Below, piece after piece: positions 35,583 through 44,703 of a DNA stretch of 64,000 nucleotides. Origin of the DNA: Muribaculaceae bacterium (GTDB taxonomy: Bacteria > Bacteroidota > Bacteroidia > Bacteroidales > Muribaculaceae); NCBI GenBank assembly GCA_017624155.1, contig JAGANS010000005.1:1-64000 (forward strand), written 5' to 3'. The position numbers and the translations under genes are program-made. Position 1 is the stretch's first letter; each line of letters opens with the position of its first letter. The notes beneath the pieces were generated by a model. It ran no database searches. It was not told the origin of the DNA and saw nothing but the letters and a program-made list of their open reading frames with translations.

Positions 35583-38255
35583 ATGAAGCTGACCTTCAAT
35601 ATTGATTACCGCACCAACTGGGGCGAGTCATTATATCTCAGCGGCAACTGCGACGCCCTCGGCGCCGGAGAGTATGAAAAGGCGCTGAAGATGACTCCCG
35701 ACGGAGCGGAGCATTGGACAGCCTCGATCGAGGTATCCGATGATACGACAGTGATAGATTATCACTATGAGGTGCGCAGCGACTGTAATGCCACAAAGTT
35801 TGAATGGGGTGCTCCTCATCACTTCAACCGTGGCCGCAGCGCACGTAAATACTGTATATACGACCACTGGCAGGATCAGCCCTTCGACAAGCCGTATTAT
35901 TCGGCCGCATTTACCGACTGTATCTGCATGCGAGGAATACGCATGAAGGATGCCGCTCCCCGGCAGGGCTACCTTACAGTTCAGGTGTTCGCACCGATGG
36001 TAGCGCCTGACTGGCATCTTGCGATCGTTGGCTCAGCCGCTTCACTCGGTGCCTGGAATCCCGATAAAGCCGTCGTTATGTCGGATGCCGAGTATCCGCT
36101 ATGGGGTGCAACTCTGCCCGCCAAAGACCTCAGTCCTGATACAGAATACAAATTCCTTATCATGGACAAGGACAACAAAGTTGTGGCATGGGAAGGTGGC
36201 AACAACCGTCAGATCGGCATACGCGCAACTGCCGATACTGCGACAATTATGTCGGGGATGCGCTTTATAAATCCCTTGTCGCCATGGAAAGGCGCCGGAA
36301 CCGCGATACCTGTATTCTCGCTCCGGTCGGAAGAAGATTTCGGTGTCGGCGACTTCTACGATCTTGTCAAAATGATCGACTGGTGCTCGTCGACAGGTCA
36401 GACATTCTTGCAGCTTCTACCTATCAACGACACTACAATGACTCACACCTGGCAGGACTCATATCCGTATAATGCCAACTCGTGCTTCGCCCTGCATCCG
36501 ATGTATCTTCGTCTTGAAGAGCTGGGCTCGCTTGCCGACAAGGAGCGCCGCGAGTATTACGATAACCTGCGTGTTGAACTCAATTCCTTGCCGCAGATCG
36601 ACTATGAGCGAGTAAATCAGGCCAAGATTCAGTACTTCCACGAGATATTCGCTCAGGAAGGCGCACGTGTGGTTAAGTCGGCCGATTTCAAGGCCTTCGT
36701 TGCCAAAAACGAGCATTGGCTTATGCCTTATGCTGCTTTCTGTGTGCTTCGTGACAGATTCAATACCCCGGAATTTGCCGGATGGGGCGAATATGCCGTA
36801 TATGACAAGGATAAAGTAGCGAAGTTTATTGCCGAAAATCCCGATGACATAAACTACGTAATGTATCTGCAATATCACCTCGACAAGCAGATGCGTCACG
36901 TGCATGAATATGCCAAGCAGAAAGGCATCGCTATCAAGGGAGATATTCCTATCGGTATTTCCCGCGACAGCGTTGATGCCTGGACCGATACACATCTCTT
37001 TTTCATGGACAGTCAGGCCGGCGCTCCGCCGGATGACTTCTCGGTCCTCGGTCAGAACTGGGGCTTCCCGACATACAACTGGGAAGAGATGGCGCGCGAC
37101 GGATTCGCATGGTGGAAAGCACGCTTCCGCAAGATGAGCGAATATTTCGATGCTTACCGTATCGATCATATCCTCGGATTCTTCCGAATATGGCAGATTC
37201 CCATCGACGCTGTCCACGGCCTTCTCGGCATATTCCATCCTGCTCTGCCTTTCACCCCCGACGAGCTCCGCTACAACTACGACTTCTGGCTTGATGTCGA
37301 CCTGCACACCACGCCATATATCATGGACAGCTTCCTGCACGACTTCTTCGGAGAATATACCGACGAGGCTCGCGAGCGCTTCATGTATCCGGTGAGCTAC
37401 GGGCGATACAAGCTCAAGGATCCGTATTCCACCCAGCGCGCTGTCGCCGACTACTTCGCCACGCAGGAAAAAAACGACAAGAACACCCGTCTTTGTCAAG
37501 GGCTGCTTGGCCTTATCGATCAGGTGCTTTTCATAGAGGATCCCTATGAAAAAGGCAAGTATCATCCCCGCATCTCGGCACAGTTCACATACACATACCG
37601 CTCACTCAACGATTACGAGCGCTGGTGCTTCGACCGTCTGTACAATGACTTCTACTACCGCCGTCACAATGATTTTTGGTATGGCAAGGCTATGTGGAAG
37701 CTTCCACCGCTCATCAATGCGACCAACATGCTCACATGTGCCGAAGACCTCGGAATGATACCGGCCTGCGTGCCTGCCGTACTCAGTCAGCTTGAGATTC
37801 TTACGCTCGAAATCCAGCGTATGCCAAAAGATCCTGCAACACCGTTCGGCAACACATGGAACTATCCGTATTACAGCGTATGCACCACATCGACTCACGA
37901 CATGGGCGGTATCCGCGCATGGTGGGAGGAAGATCGCGCCAAGACTGCCGACTTCTATCACAACGTGCTGCACGAAGGTGGTGAAGTCCCCTACTATGCC
38001 GAGCCTTGGATATGCGAGAAAATACTCGATCTACAGGTGAAATCGCCCTCGATGCTGTGCATCATTCCATTAGCCGACTGGCTGTCGATGGATGGCACCC
38101 TGAGGCGTGACAATCCGGCCGATGAGATAATCAACGTTCCCGCCAATCCACGACACTACTGGCGCTATCGCATGCATCTCACTCTTGATCAGCTTCGGAT
38201 GGCCGAAGACTTCAATTCAAAGCTTACCGCCCTGATCAAGAATTCAGGCCGCTGA
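35583..38255 (+). CDS. malQ: 4-alpha-glucanotransferase with two starch-binding domains
   Basis: 890 residues of the DPE2-like type: two N-terminal CBM20 starch-binding modules (about 1-115 and 118-225, the second starting YLTVQVFAPMVAPDWHLAI), then a GH77 domain. The GH77 nucleophile Asp is in YRIDHILGFFRIW, the acid-base Glu in CAEDLGMIP, and the transition-state Asp in TSTHDMGG. It has no signal peptide, so it works in the cytoplasm, transferring glucan units between maltodextrins or glycogen. It has its own upstream promoter element and a palindrome after the stop. No other mal genes are adjacent. Confidence 0.94.
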   Translation: MKLTFNIDYRTNWGESLYLSGNCDALGAGEYEKALKMTPDGAEHWTASIEVSDDTTVIDYHYEVRSDCNATKFEWGAPHHFNRGRSARKYCIYDHWQDQPFDKPYYSAAFTDCICMRGIRMKDAAPRQGYLTVQVFAPMVAPDWHLAIVGSAASLGAWNPDKAVVMSDAEYPLWGATLPAKDLSPDTEYKFLIMDKDNKVVAWEGGNNRQIGIRATADTATIMSGMRFINPLSPWKGAGTAIPVFSLRSEEDFGVGDFYDLVKMIDWCSSTGQTFLQLLPINDTTMTHTWQDSYPYNANSCFALHPMYLRLEELGSLADKERREYYDNLRVELNSLPQIDYERVNQAKIQYFHEIFAQEGARVVKSADFKAFVAKNEHWLMPYAAFCVLRDRFNTPEFAGWGEYAVYDKDKVAKFIAENPDDINYVMYLQYHLDKQMRHVHEYAKQKGIAIKGDIPIGISRDSVDAWTDTHLFFMDSQAGAPPDDFSVLGQNWGFPTYNWEEMARDGFAWWKARFRKMSEYFDAYRIDHILGFFRIWQIPIDAVHGLLGIFHPALPFTPDELRYNYDFWLDVDLHTTPYIMDSFLHDFFGEYTDEARERFMYPVSYGRYKLKDPYSTQRAVADYFATQEKNDKNTRLCQGLLGLIDQVLFIEDPYEKGKYHPRISAQFTYTYRSLNDYERWCFDRLYNDFYYRRHNDFWYGKAMWKLPPLINATNMLTCAEDLGMIPACVPAVLSQLEILTLEIQRMPKDPATPFGNTWNYPYYSVCTTSTHDMGGIRAWWEEDRAKTADFYHNVLHEGGEVPYYAEPWICEKILDLQVKSPSMLCIIPLADWLSMDGTLRRDNPADEIINVPANPRHYWRYRMHLTLDQLRMAEDFNSKLTALIKNSGR

Positions 38256-38280
38256 AAGTAACTACTGCTCTGCTATAATC

Positions 38281-38331
38281 TGAACTGCACACCAAAAGTT
38301 AGATACATAAAAACTTTTGGAGTGCAGTTCA
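38281..38331. repeat. 51-base near-perfect palindrome resembling paired insertion-sequence ends
   Basis: The left arm 38281-38300 (TGAACTGCACACCAAAAGTT) is the reverse complement of 38312-38331 except at one base, around an 11-base core. The tips resemble IS3/IS150-group terminal repeats (TGAACTGcac...AAAAGTT). No transposase lies inside and no target duplication flanks it. It is followed by TTTTTG, so it may serve as the malQ terminator. MITE-like origin is inference. Confidence 0.6.
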
Positions 38332-38367
38332 TTTTTGATGACATTGACCTTATGTATTACACCAACA

Positions 38368-38401
38368 ACAGCCCCGACCGCACAGGCGCGGCCGGGGCTG
38401 T
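38368..38401. terminator. GC-rich stem-loop
   Basis: ACAGCCCCGaCCG (38368-38380) pairs with CGGcCGGGGCTGT (38389-38401), 12 of 13 positions. No T run follows on either strand, so termination is uncertain; it lies between convergent genes. Confidence 0.45.
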
Positions 38402-38444
38402 CTCGCAGAATTATATAACATTCAACCATAAAGGTATCGTGCCG

Positions 38445-38470
38445 AGGCTCTGTGGACTGTCACAGAGCCT
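38445..38470 (-). terminator. 10-bp stem-loop just after the glutaminase-like gene
   Basis: AGGCTCTGTG (38445-38454) and CACAGAGCCT (38461-38470) pair perfectly with a 6-base loop, 17 bases beyond the minus-strand stop at 38487. There is no strong T run. Confidence 0.5.
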
Positions 38471-38486
38471 TCATTGTGCGCGTTAT

Positions 38487-39419
38487 TTATTTTTCCACCA
38501 TTACTCTTGCCGAGGCAAACACATTAAGCTGCAATTCCTTGGCAAATTCATAAATGGCCTTTGCTGCCTTGATTGACACACCATTGCTATCAAGTAACGG
38601 TGAGTATGCCGCAATGGCACCAAAACCGGGCAGGACTGCGAGGATAGCACCGCCGAAGCTGTTTGCTGCGGGCAGTCCGGTTGTCATCATCCATGCACGA
38701 CCTTCATGATGTACGCCACGTGCCATGGTTGTAACGACATTTGCGGCTATCTTTCCGTCGAGGACATCTTCTGCGGTTATCGGATTGCGGCCGTCGGCTG
38801 CGATGGTGGCGCCCATAGTTGCAAGCTGAGTGGTATCGAAAGTCAATGAGGCCAGGCGGGTGTACAAATCCACGGCAATACCGGCGTCATCATACAGATT
38901 GTATTCTGCAGCAGCTATCTTGTTGATTGTATCAGCCGAGGCGACATCCTTGCCGAGGCGTTCATAAAGCTTGTCGTCGAGAACCGGTTCGCTGCCGGTG
39001 AGGGCTACAATATTGTCGATCATGATGCTGTATTTGCCGTCTGAATCACCCTGTGGAGTTACGACACTGACCGCGCGGATTCCATGGGGGCTCAGAGGAA
39101 TTTCGGGCTTTGCACCTTTCTGACACTTGCATGCGCATGTGCATACACCGGCTTTTTGGATAAGTTCTTCCGGCGTATTCTGGCTCAGGACGAGCACGTG
39201 TGTGGGCACGAGAGCGATTCTACCGAGAGGTGATTTGATTTTTGTATCACCTTTCTCGAATACTCGGCCGTCGGTAAGCACTATACTGACTGCAAATGAT
39301 GTCGGATCTGCATCCGACATCAGTGAGTCAAGTTTGCCGTCGTTTACTTCTTTCTGAGATTTTTGATATGCATTGTCGAGTGCTTTTTGCACGTCGGCCG
39401 GTTTGATCTTTCTAACCAT
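38487..39419 (-). CDS. Glutaminase-like protein with apparently lost catalytic Ser and Lys
   Basis: 310 residues. The C-terminal half matches the glutaminase (GlsA) fold: TTGLPAANSFGGAILAVLPG followed by AIAAYSPLLDSNGVSIKA aligns with the usual GLPAKSGVGGGI and SPxLDxxGNS. In the N-terminal half, DGRVFEKGDTKIKSPLGRIA aligns with the stretch that normally carries the catalytic SxxK (QSISK), but the Ser and Lys positions are Arg and Leu by my hand alignment. A Cys cluster (C93, C95, C97, C99) is inserted nearby. There is no signal peptide. It may be a pseudoenzyme or have another activity. Confidence 0.65.
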   Translation of the reverse strand: MVRKIKPADVQKALDNAYQKSQKEVNDGKLDSLMSDADPTSFAVSIVLTDGRVFEKGDTKIKSPLGRIALVPTHVLVLSQNTPEELIQKAGVCTCACKCQKGAKPEIPLSPHGIRAVSVVTPQGDSDGKYSIMIDNIVALTGSEPVLDDKLYERLGKDVASADTINKIAAAEYNLYDDAGIAVDLYTRLASLTFDTTQLATMGATIAADGRNPITAEDVLDGKIAANVVTTMARGVHHEGRAWMMTTGLPAANSFGGAILAVLPGFGAIAAYSPLLDSNGVSIKAAKAIYEFAKELQLNVFASARVMVEK

Positions 39420-39455
39420 AGTAGTAATAAGTTTTTCTGTTTTCTATAAGCATAA

Positions 39456-39463
39456 CAAAATTA
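39456..39463 (-). promoter_or_regulatory. Possible -7 element of the glutaminase-like gene
   Basis: TAATTTTG on the minus strand, 37 bases before the ATG at 39419. No convincing -33 box. Confidence 0.4.
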
Positions 39464-39495
39464 TGCTTTCAATGGTTGTGAAAGCGTGTTTTTTA

Positions 39496-39527
39496 TTTGG
39501 CGCTTAAGTAAATTTGTGTTAAATTTG
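39496..39527 (+). promoter_or_regulatory. Promoter of the His-less sensor kinase gene
   Basis: TTTG at 39496-39499, a 20-base spacer, TAAATTTG at 39520-39527. A second TAAATTTG at 39509-39516 is out of register. Transcription start near 39534. Confidence 0.7.
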
Positions 39528-39546
39528 TGACAAAATACGCATTTGA

Positions 39547-41676
39547 ATGAACAACAAATTATATACAATACTTGGGAAAGCGCTCATACTGCTTGTCTTA
39601 TCTCATTTATCTTTTGTCGACAGTTATGCCGGTATATATAATTATGATGGAATCATAGCGAATCTAAATAAAAAATTGTCATCAGACTGCACTCCGGGCG
39701 ACAGCATTACCATCTTGACTAATATCTTTGATATTCTGCAAGTTTCTGGTTCTCCGAAGGCTGATTCGATTGCCGAGCAGATATATCAGGTGGCCAGGCG
39801 CCATGAAAAGGAGCGCACAGCCCTTGAGATGCTGCGTCACCGTGCTAACTGCAATAATCGCAATCTTGACGTGCTTGATGAGCTGGATGCCCGGCTTGGT
39901 GAATTTGATGAAACGCCCGACTCAAGGCAGACCAAAACCTTTATCGCCTTTTCCCGCAACTACTATTACGCACATTATGCTGACGAGGAAACACGGCGCC
40001 GTCGTTTCGACGAGCAGTTGCAGAAGGTATCGGTGAATCCACCGACCAATCTGTATGAAAGCATTGAGTTGCTCCATGCCGTGTGCATGTATATATCTCT
40101 TGAATCGAAGGGAGAACTGCTTGTAGAATATATCGACCGCCTCGGCAAACTTGTCGATAGGTTGCCGCCCGACAATGTCGAGTTGCGGAGTGCTTATAAT
40201 GTTCAGGCTGCGATCGCATTTTCACAAGCCGGAGAAACCCAGAAGGCTGTTGACGCCGACCTGCGGCTCATCGGAATAATGGATTCGCTGCGCAACTATT
40301 ACTCATCCAACGGGCGCCCATACCGCTCGTATGGAGCCAACCGCTATATCGTATATACACGCTTGCTGAGCAACTGGGAAAAGCTACCTGAAGAGGATGT
40401 GCGCAAGTATTATGAGATGGCCCGTAAATTTGCGGCAGATGATCCCAGGGCGGCTGCCACTTATGCCAAAGCGCCGCTGCCCGATATTTACTATGCGATG
40501 GCTACAAAGGATTATGCCAAGGCCCGCGACCTGATACAGAGGCATATAGATGAGCCGTTGGTTAAAAACCGCCGCAGCCAGTTGCTGCGATATCTTATAA
40601 TCGCATCGGAGGCTCTTGGTGACAAAGACTCATTACTGTATGCGTCCCGCGAATACAACCGCATGCTTGAGCAGTCGATCAACGACCGCATGCAGGAGCG
40701 ATATAAGGAGCTTCAGATAATTTATGACTCGTATGAATTCAAGCAGGAATATGAGAAGTTGCGTACCGAGAAGAGCGAGAATGAAAGCCGGATGCAACGC
40801 AATATTATCATAATAGTGTTGGCGGCCCTGATAATATTGCTGATTCTTGTATTCTTCCTTGTGAAGCAATACCGTCATTCGCGTAAACTGGCTGCTACAT
40901 TAAAAATAGCCAATGATTCGCTGAAGACCGAACGCGACACACTGCGGGCATCGCAGGCGGCACTTACCAAGGCCCGTGACGCGGCATTGCTGTCCAACCA
41001 GTTTACAACCGATTATATCAAGAACATGAGCAACGAGGTGACGGTGCCGCTCAATGCAATCGTGGAGTATTCGCGCCTTATAGTCGACTGCACGGATTCC
41101 AATGATAGGCCGTATCTTGAGCGTTATGCCGAACAGGTTGAGTCAAATTGTGCATTCCTTACCGCGATTGTGAATGATGTCCTCCATCTGTCGGAAATCG
41201 AAAGCGAACAAGTGAGTCTGCGTCGCGAACTTGTCGACCTGCGCCACGTGGCTGAAATATCGGTAGAGGCCATCAGGTCTATGGTGCCTAAGAGTGTGGA
41301 GATCGTGTTAGATTCCGAATCCTCAAATCCCGACACATATACCGATCCCCGCCGTGTGCAGCAGATACTCATCAACGTGCTCAGCAATGCGGCCAAGTAT
41401 ACGCGTCAGGGCCGTATATTTCTCGAATGTCATATTGTGGATGGCGGCAAGTCGGTAGCCATTGCTGTGTCGGATACAGGCCCCGGTATTCCGGCAGAAG
41501 AGAAGGAGCGCATATTCGAGCGTTTTGTAAAACTCGACAAGAACGCTACGGGCATAGGCCTCGGGCTGCCTATCTCGCGCCTGCTGGCCCGCATGCTTGG
41601 CGGCGACCTGGTGCTTGATACCACCTATACCCATGGCGCGCGATTCATACTTACGCTGCCTTATGTGATAAAATGA
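39547..41676 (+). CDS. TPR-type membrane sensor kinase with Asn in place of the phospho-acceptor His
   Basis: 709 residues: a signal peptide or anchor (about 8-28), a helical periplasmic sensor region with TPR-like repeats (30-410), a membrane helix at 418-439, a coiled stretch, a HisKA-like region and an HATPase_c domain. The ATP-binding boxes look intact: ILINVLSNAAKY, SDTGPGIP and GIGLGLPISRLL. The H-box reads IKNMSNEVTVPLNAI, with Asn496 (AAC, 41032-41034) where His is expected. No receiver domain follows and no regulator gene is adjacent. It may be a pseudokinase acting through binding. Confidence 0.85.
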   Translation: MNNKLYTILGKALILLVLSHLSFVDSYAGIYNYDGIIANLNKKLSSDCTPGDSITILTNIFDILQVSGSPKADSIAEQIYQVARRHEKERTALEMLRHRANCNNRNLDVLDELDARLGEFDETPDSRQTKTFIAFSRNYYYAHYADEETRRRRFDEQLQKVSVNPPTNLYESIELLHAVCMYISLESKGELLVEYIDRLGKLVDRLPPDNVELRSAYNVQAAIAFSQAGETQKAVDADLRLIGIMDSLRNYYSSNGRPYRSYGANRYIVYTRLLSNWEKLPEEDVRKYYEMARKFAADDPRAAATYAKAPLPDIYYAMATKDYAKARDLIQRHIDEPLVKNRRSQLLRYLIIASEALGDKDSLLYASREYNRMLEQSINDRMQERYKELQIIYDSYEFKQEYEKLRTEKSENESRMQRNIIIIVLAALIILLILVFFLVKQYRHSRKLAATLKIANDSLKTERDTLRASQAALTKARDAALLSNQFTTDYIKNMSNEVTVPLNAIVEYSRLIVDCTDSNDRPYLERYAEQVESNCAFLTAIVNDVLHLSEIESEQVSLRRELVDLRHVAEISVEAIRSMVPKSVEIVLDSESSNPDTYTDPRRVQQILINVLSNAAKYTRQGRIFLECHIVDGGKSVAIAVSDTGPGIPAEEKERIFERFVKLDKNATGIGLGLPISRLLARMLGGDLVLDTTYTHGARFILTLPYVIK

Positions 41677-41678
41677 TG

Positions 41679-44243
41679 TCAGAATGTGACGTGTACGGCG
41701 ATGCGTAATCCCGAGCGGTCGATTTTATACGGCACATTGCGATAATTAAGACGCCACACATAATCGACTCGCAACACCTTGAATATGTTCTCAATCCCGA
41801 CCGATGCCTCCATATAGGGGCCTCGGTCGAGTTTTGTAATGCCTGTTCCGTCGGGGAAGCGTAGCAGGTCGTCATGCAGAGCGGGGTTGCATCTGTCGGC
41901 AAGGGTACCCCAATATCCGCGGAAGGCAAATACTTCGCGCAGTTTCAGGTTCCTGACATAAGGGATAAAGTTGAGGAGCGCCCCGTTGGCCCAGTATGTG
42001 AAGTCCCACGAGGCGAAGGTCGTGGTCAGGAATTCCATAGGATTCATGAGTGTATAACTGCGAGGCTCTATTATATACGACAGGTTGACATTAGGAGTAA
42101 AGATGCTCAGGAAGGGCGATGAACTCCATACATGGCCGGCGCCGATGTAGGTGTCGAGGTACCCGAAGGCCGAGAACCACCAGCGCTTGGCTACGTCGAG
42201 CTCTGTCTTGTTTACACTGTATCTTGTGCCGAGAAAGCCTTTGGGCGCTAAGGTATGCATGAGGGTGATGGCCGGTGCGTCGAGGTTTACCGGTATACGG
42301 TATGTACGTGTTTGAAAGAATTTTTCGCCCGGCGCATACCTGAGTGTGAGTTCGACGTTATTCTCAGTAAAGTGCCCTACCGCCTCGCCGGCTGTGGTGA
42401 CGAGCGGCATTGTCGGCGCTGCTTGCCGCCAGGTGTTGGCTACAGCGAGATTGACTGTAAAGTTGGACCGGGTCTCGTAGTTGAAGGCGAGCTTGTTCTG
42501 CCGGCGATATACCGCGCGATCGTCGCTCATACGCTTTAGTGACAGGACAATGTTATCAGGCGAGGTGAACATATAGTTCTGCCCGGGACGCTCGAAATCG
42601 TATGATGAGTTGAAGCGTATCGACTGAACCGGAAACTCGCGCGAATGATTTTCTTTGTCGATAAACGAGTATTCAGCCTCGGCACTGTATTTCCAACGGT
42701 GGTCTTTGAAGCCGTATGCTGTATAGAAGCGTCCGAACCATCGTGGCGACAGAGCGGCGGTAGTCATACCCCCTGCTCTGAGGCGAACGCGTTCGAGCGA
42801 ATTGAAGCTGAGGACAGAGTTTACCGGGCCGAAGTCAAAGTAGCTGGGATTGCCGGTGGCGACGTATCCCGAGAATGCGACCTTGAGGACCTTCTCGCCC
42901 CAGTAATACAGGGGTACCGACCGTAATTTGCGCATCAGCTCGGCTACGCTGCCCTCGCCTCTGGCAATACGGCTCATGCGCGCCTTGTTCCAATATTCGT
43001 CGTCGCGCGAGGCTGCTCCCTCGACCTGTACAACCTTGCCGTCGCCACGGAACACTTCATCGTCAATCTGTCCGAATGAGTGAGCGGCATAGTTGGTGCT
43101 ACGGTTGGCATACAGACCAGTTGCCTTGCCCAGAATGCTGAATTCTATGGTGAGAATGTCGGATGTCTTCAGGCGCGAGCCGTCGGGTGCGCGCTCATAC
43201 GATTGACTGATATAGAGGTTGTCGACAAAATTGAGGTTGATCTCGCGCGGCAGGTGCATCTCCACTTTGCGGATAAACATTGTGGAGTCGTTCTCGGGAA
43301 CATATACGTGGCCCATGAAGCCGAATGAGGCATGATTGTGGGGATAGAATGACAGCACTATGCATCGCTCGCCTGCCACCTCGACGGTGTCGGTAAGATA
43401 AAATTTATAGAAATCGGGGGCGATTCGGCTCAGGGGGCTTACGAAGCGGTTTTGCAGCAGCGTGATATCGTTCTGATACAGGTCGATCTCACGCATTATA
43501 TCCTCCATGAAAGTGCGCATTGAAGCCTGGTCCACGATTTCGTCGATGCCGGCCGAGCGTATGCCGTTGACAATCTCGCGCTGCGCGCCCGGTTCACGTC
43601 GGAAGTTCTCGCGCGAGGCTTTTTCCTTGATCATAAGGCTCAGGTAAGGTTTGCCCGACACCTCCGAGGTGTCGACATGTTCGGCCAAAAATGGGAACCG
43701 GCTCATCATGGCATTGTGGTCCTCGACTGTGAAGTCATTAAGCCCGAGGACTATGCGTTCATACTTGTCGTAGGCATAATAGTCGTTGCGCAGCGGGTCG
43801 GTCATCGGCGCGCGTTCCTTGAGCCTTTTTGCGAACTCCACCGCCGGGTTGTTTTTCTTTGAATATTTACCCTTGTGCACCACAACCTCGCGGAGCTCGG
43901 TAGTGGACGGCGACATGTATACGGCATATATATTGACGCGACCACGTTTTATGGGCAGAATCTTCTTGTCATAGCCGAGGCATGTCACCTGTAATGCCCG
44001 GGTATTCACCGGTACCGAGATTTCAAATATACCGTCGGCACCGGCTACGCATCCGCGGTCGCTGCCGGCTGCCATCACCGAGGCATAAGGCAGTGGCTCG
44101 TCGCTGATGGAGTCGCGCACGATGCCGCGCACAAAATATGTGTCGGCTCGGCCCATAATGCAGCCGGCCATAATAAAAAACAGGGCAAGTATCGCGCGAG
44201 TATGCCGGGAAGGATGTATATTTGCAGAGAAATTCAAATTCAC
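41679..44243 (-). CDS. DUF5686 outer-membrane protein with carboxypeptidase-regulatory-like domain
   Basis: 854 residues: a signal sequence (ILALFFIMAGCIMGRA), an N-terminal CarboxypepD_reg-like beta-sandwich (GIVRDSISDEPLPYASVMAA), then the DUF5686 core (VEFAKRLKERAPMTDPLRND, then YYAYDKYERI) and a long C-terminal beta-barrel ending in an aromatic strand (RSGLRIAVHVTF). These proteins are abundant in Bacteroidetes outer membranes; the function is not established. The frame opens with GTG at 44243, weakly supported; a slightly later TTG is possible. It ends 2 bases from the convergent sensor kinase gene and diverges from the CYTH gene. Confidence 0.82.
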   Translation of the reverse strand: MNLNFSANIHPSRHTRAILALFFIMAGCIMGRADTYFVRGIVRDSISDEPLPYASVMAAGSDRGCVAGADGIFEISVPVNTRALQVTCLGYDKKILPIKRGRVNIYAVYMSPSTTELREVVVHKGKYSKKNNPAVEFAKRLKERAPMTDPLRNDYYAYDKYERIVLGLNDFTVEDHNAMMSRFPFLAEHVDTSEVSGKPYLSLMIKEKASRENFRREPGAQREIVNGIRSAGIDEIVDQASMRTFMEDIMREIDLYQNDITLLQNRFVSPLSRIAPDFYKFYLTDTVEVAGERCIVLSFYPHNHASFGFMGHVYVPENDSTMFIRKVEMHLPREINLNFVDNLYISQSYERAPDGSRLKTSDILTIEFSILGKATGLYANRSTNYAAHSFGQIDDEVFRGDGKVVQVEGAASRDDEYWNKARMSRIARGEGSVAELMRKLRSVPLYYWGEKVLKVAFSGYVATGNPSYFDFGPVNSVLSFNSLERVRLRAGGMTTAALSPRWFGRFYTAYGFKDHRWKYSAEAEYSFIDKENHSREFPVQSIRFNSSYDFERPGQNYMFTSPDNIVLSLKRMSDDRAVYRRQNKLAFNYETRSNFTVNLAVANTWRQAAPTMPLVTTAGEAVGHFTENNVELTLRYAPGEKFFQTRTYRIPVNLDAPAITLMHTLAPKGFLGTRYSVNKTELDVAKRWWFSAFGYLDTYIGAGHVWSSSPFLSIFTPNVNLSYIIEPRSYTLMNPMEFLTTTFASWDFTYWANGALLNFIPYVRNLKLREVFAFRGYWGTLADRCNPALHDDLLRFPDGTGITKLDRGPYMEASVGIENIFKVLRVDYVWRLNYRNVPYKIDRSGLRIAVHVTF
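44217..44224 (+). promoter_or_regulatory. -7 element of the CYTH gene
   Basis: TATATTTG then CAG, 24 bases before the CYTH ATG. It lies inside the first codons of the divergent DUF5686 gene. No clear -33 TTG at the right spacing. Confidence 0.4.
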
Positions 44244-44247
44244 TGAT

Positions 44248-44703
44248 ATGGCAAAAGAGATTGAACGAAAATATTTGGTGACCGATGACAGTTATCGCAG
44301 CCTTGCTGCCTCGCGGGCCGAAATATCGCAAGGCTATATCTCGGCCGACCCTGACCACACGGTGCGTGTACGTATAAGGGACAGCCGCGGCTTTATCACC
44401 GTAAAGACACGCAATATCGGTGCCGTGCGCAATGAGTGGGAATATGAGATACCTCTTGCCGACTCCCGCGCGATGCTTGCCGCAGCATGCAGCTCGGTAC
44501 TGTCCAAGACCCGCTATATCGTGCCGGCTACCGACGGCCTGCGATGGGAGGTCGACGAGTTTCACGGCTGTCTCGACGGCCTGGTGGTGGCCGAGATCGA
44601 ATTGCCACGCGAGGATTATCCTGTTGACAGCCCGGCATTCATCGGCCGCGAGGTGACAGGCGATCCCCGCTACTATAATTCTAATCTCGCCGCTCAAGTC
44701 TGA
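44248..44703 (+). CDS. CYTH-domain protein (inorganic triphosphatase/adenylyl cyclase-like)
   Basis: 151 residues of the CYTH/TTM fold. The family signature EIERKYLV opens the protein (MAKEIERKYLV), followed by the conserved charged strands of the tunnel: RVRIRDSRGFITVK, EWEYEIPLADS, TRYIVPA, and WEVDEFHG with VAEIELPRED near the end. Members hydrolyse triphosphate, polyphosphate or thiamine triphosphate with metal. The exact substrate is not readable. The frame extends upstream to 44107, but ATG 44248 matches the family N-terminus. Its 3' end overlaps the convergent rlmD gene by 23 bases. Confidence 0.88.
   Translation: MAKEIERKYLVTDDSYRSLAASRAEISQGYISADPDHTVRVRIRDSRGFITVKTRNIGAVRNEWEYEIPLADSRAMLAAACSSVLSKTRYIVPATDGLRWEVDEFHGCLDGLVVAEIELPREDYPVDSPAFIGREVTGDPRYYNSNLAAQV

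Noticed and set aside
36459..37565. 368-codon open frame on the minus strand
   Set aside because: Antisense to the GH77 domain of malQ; arises from codon bias of the real gene.
38281..38331. Intact insertion sequence
   Set aside because: Only 11 bases lie between the arms; no transposase remnant or target duplication nearby.
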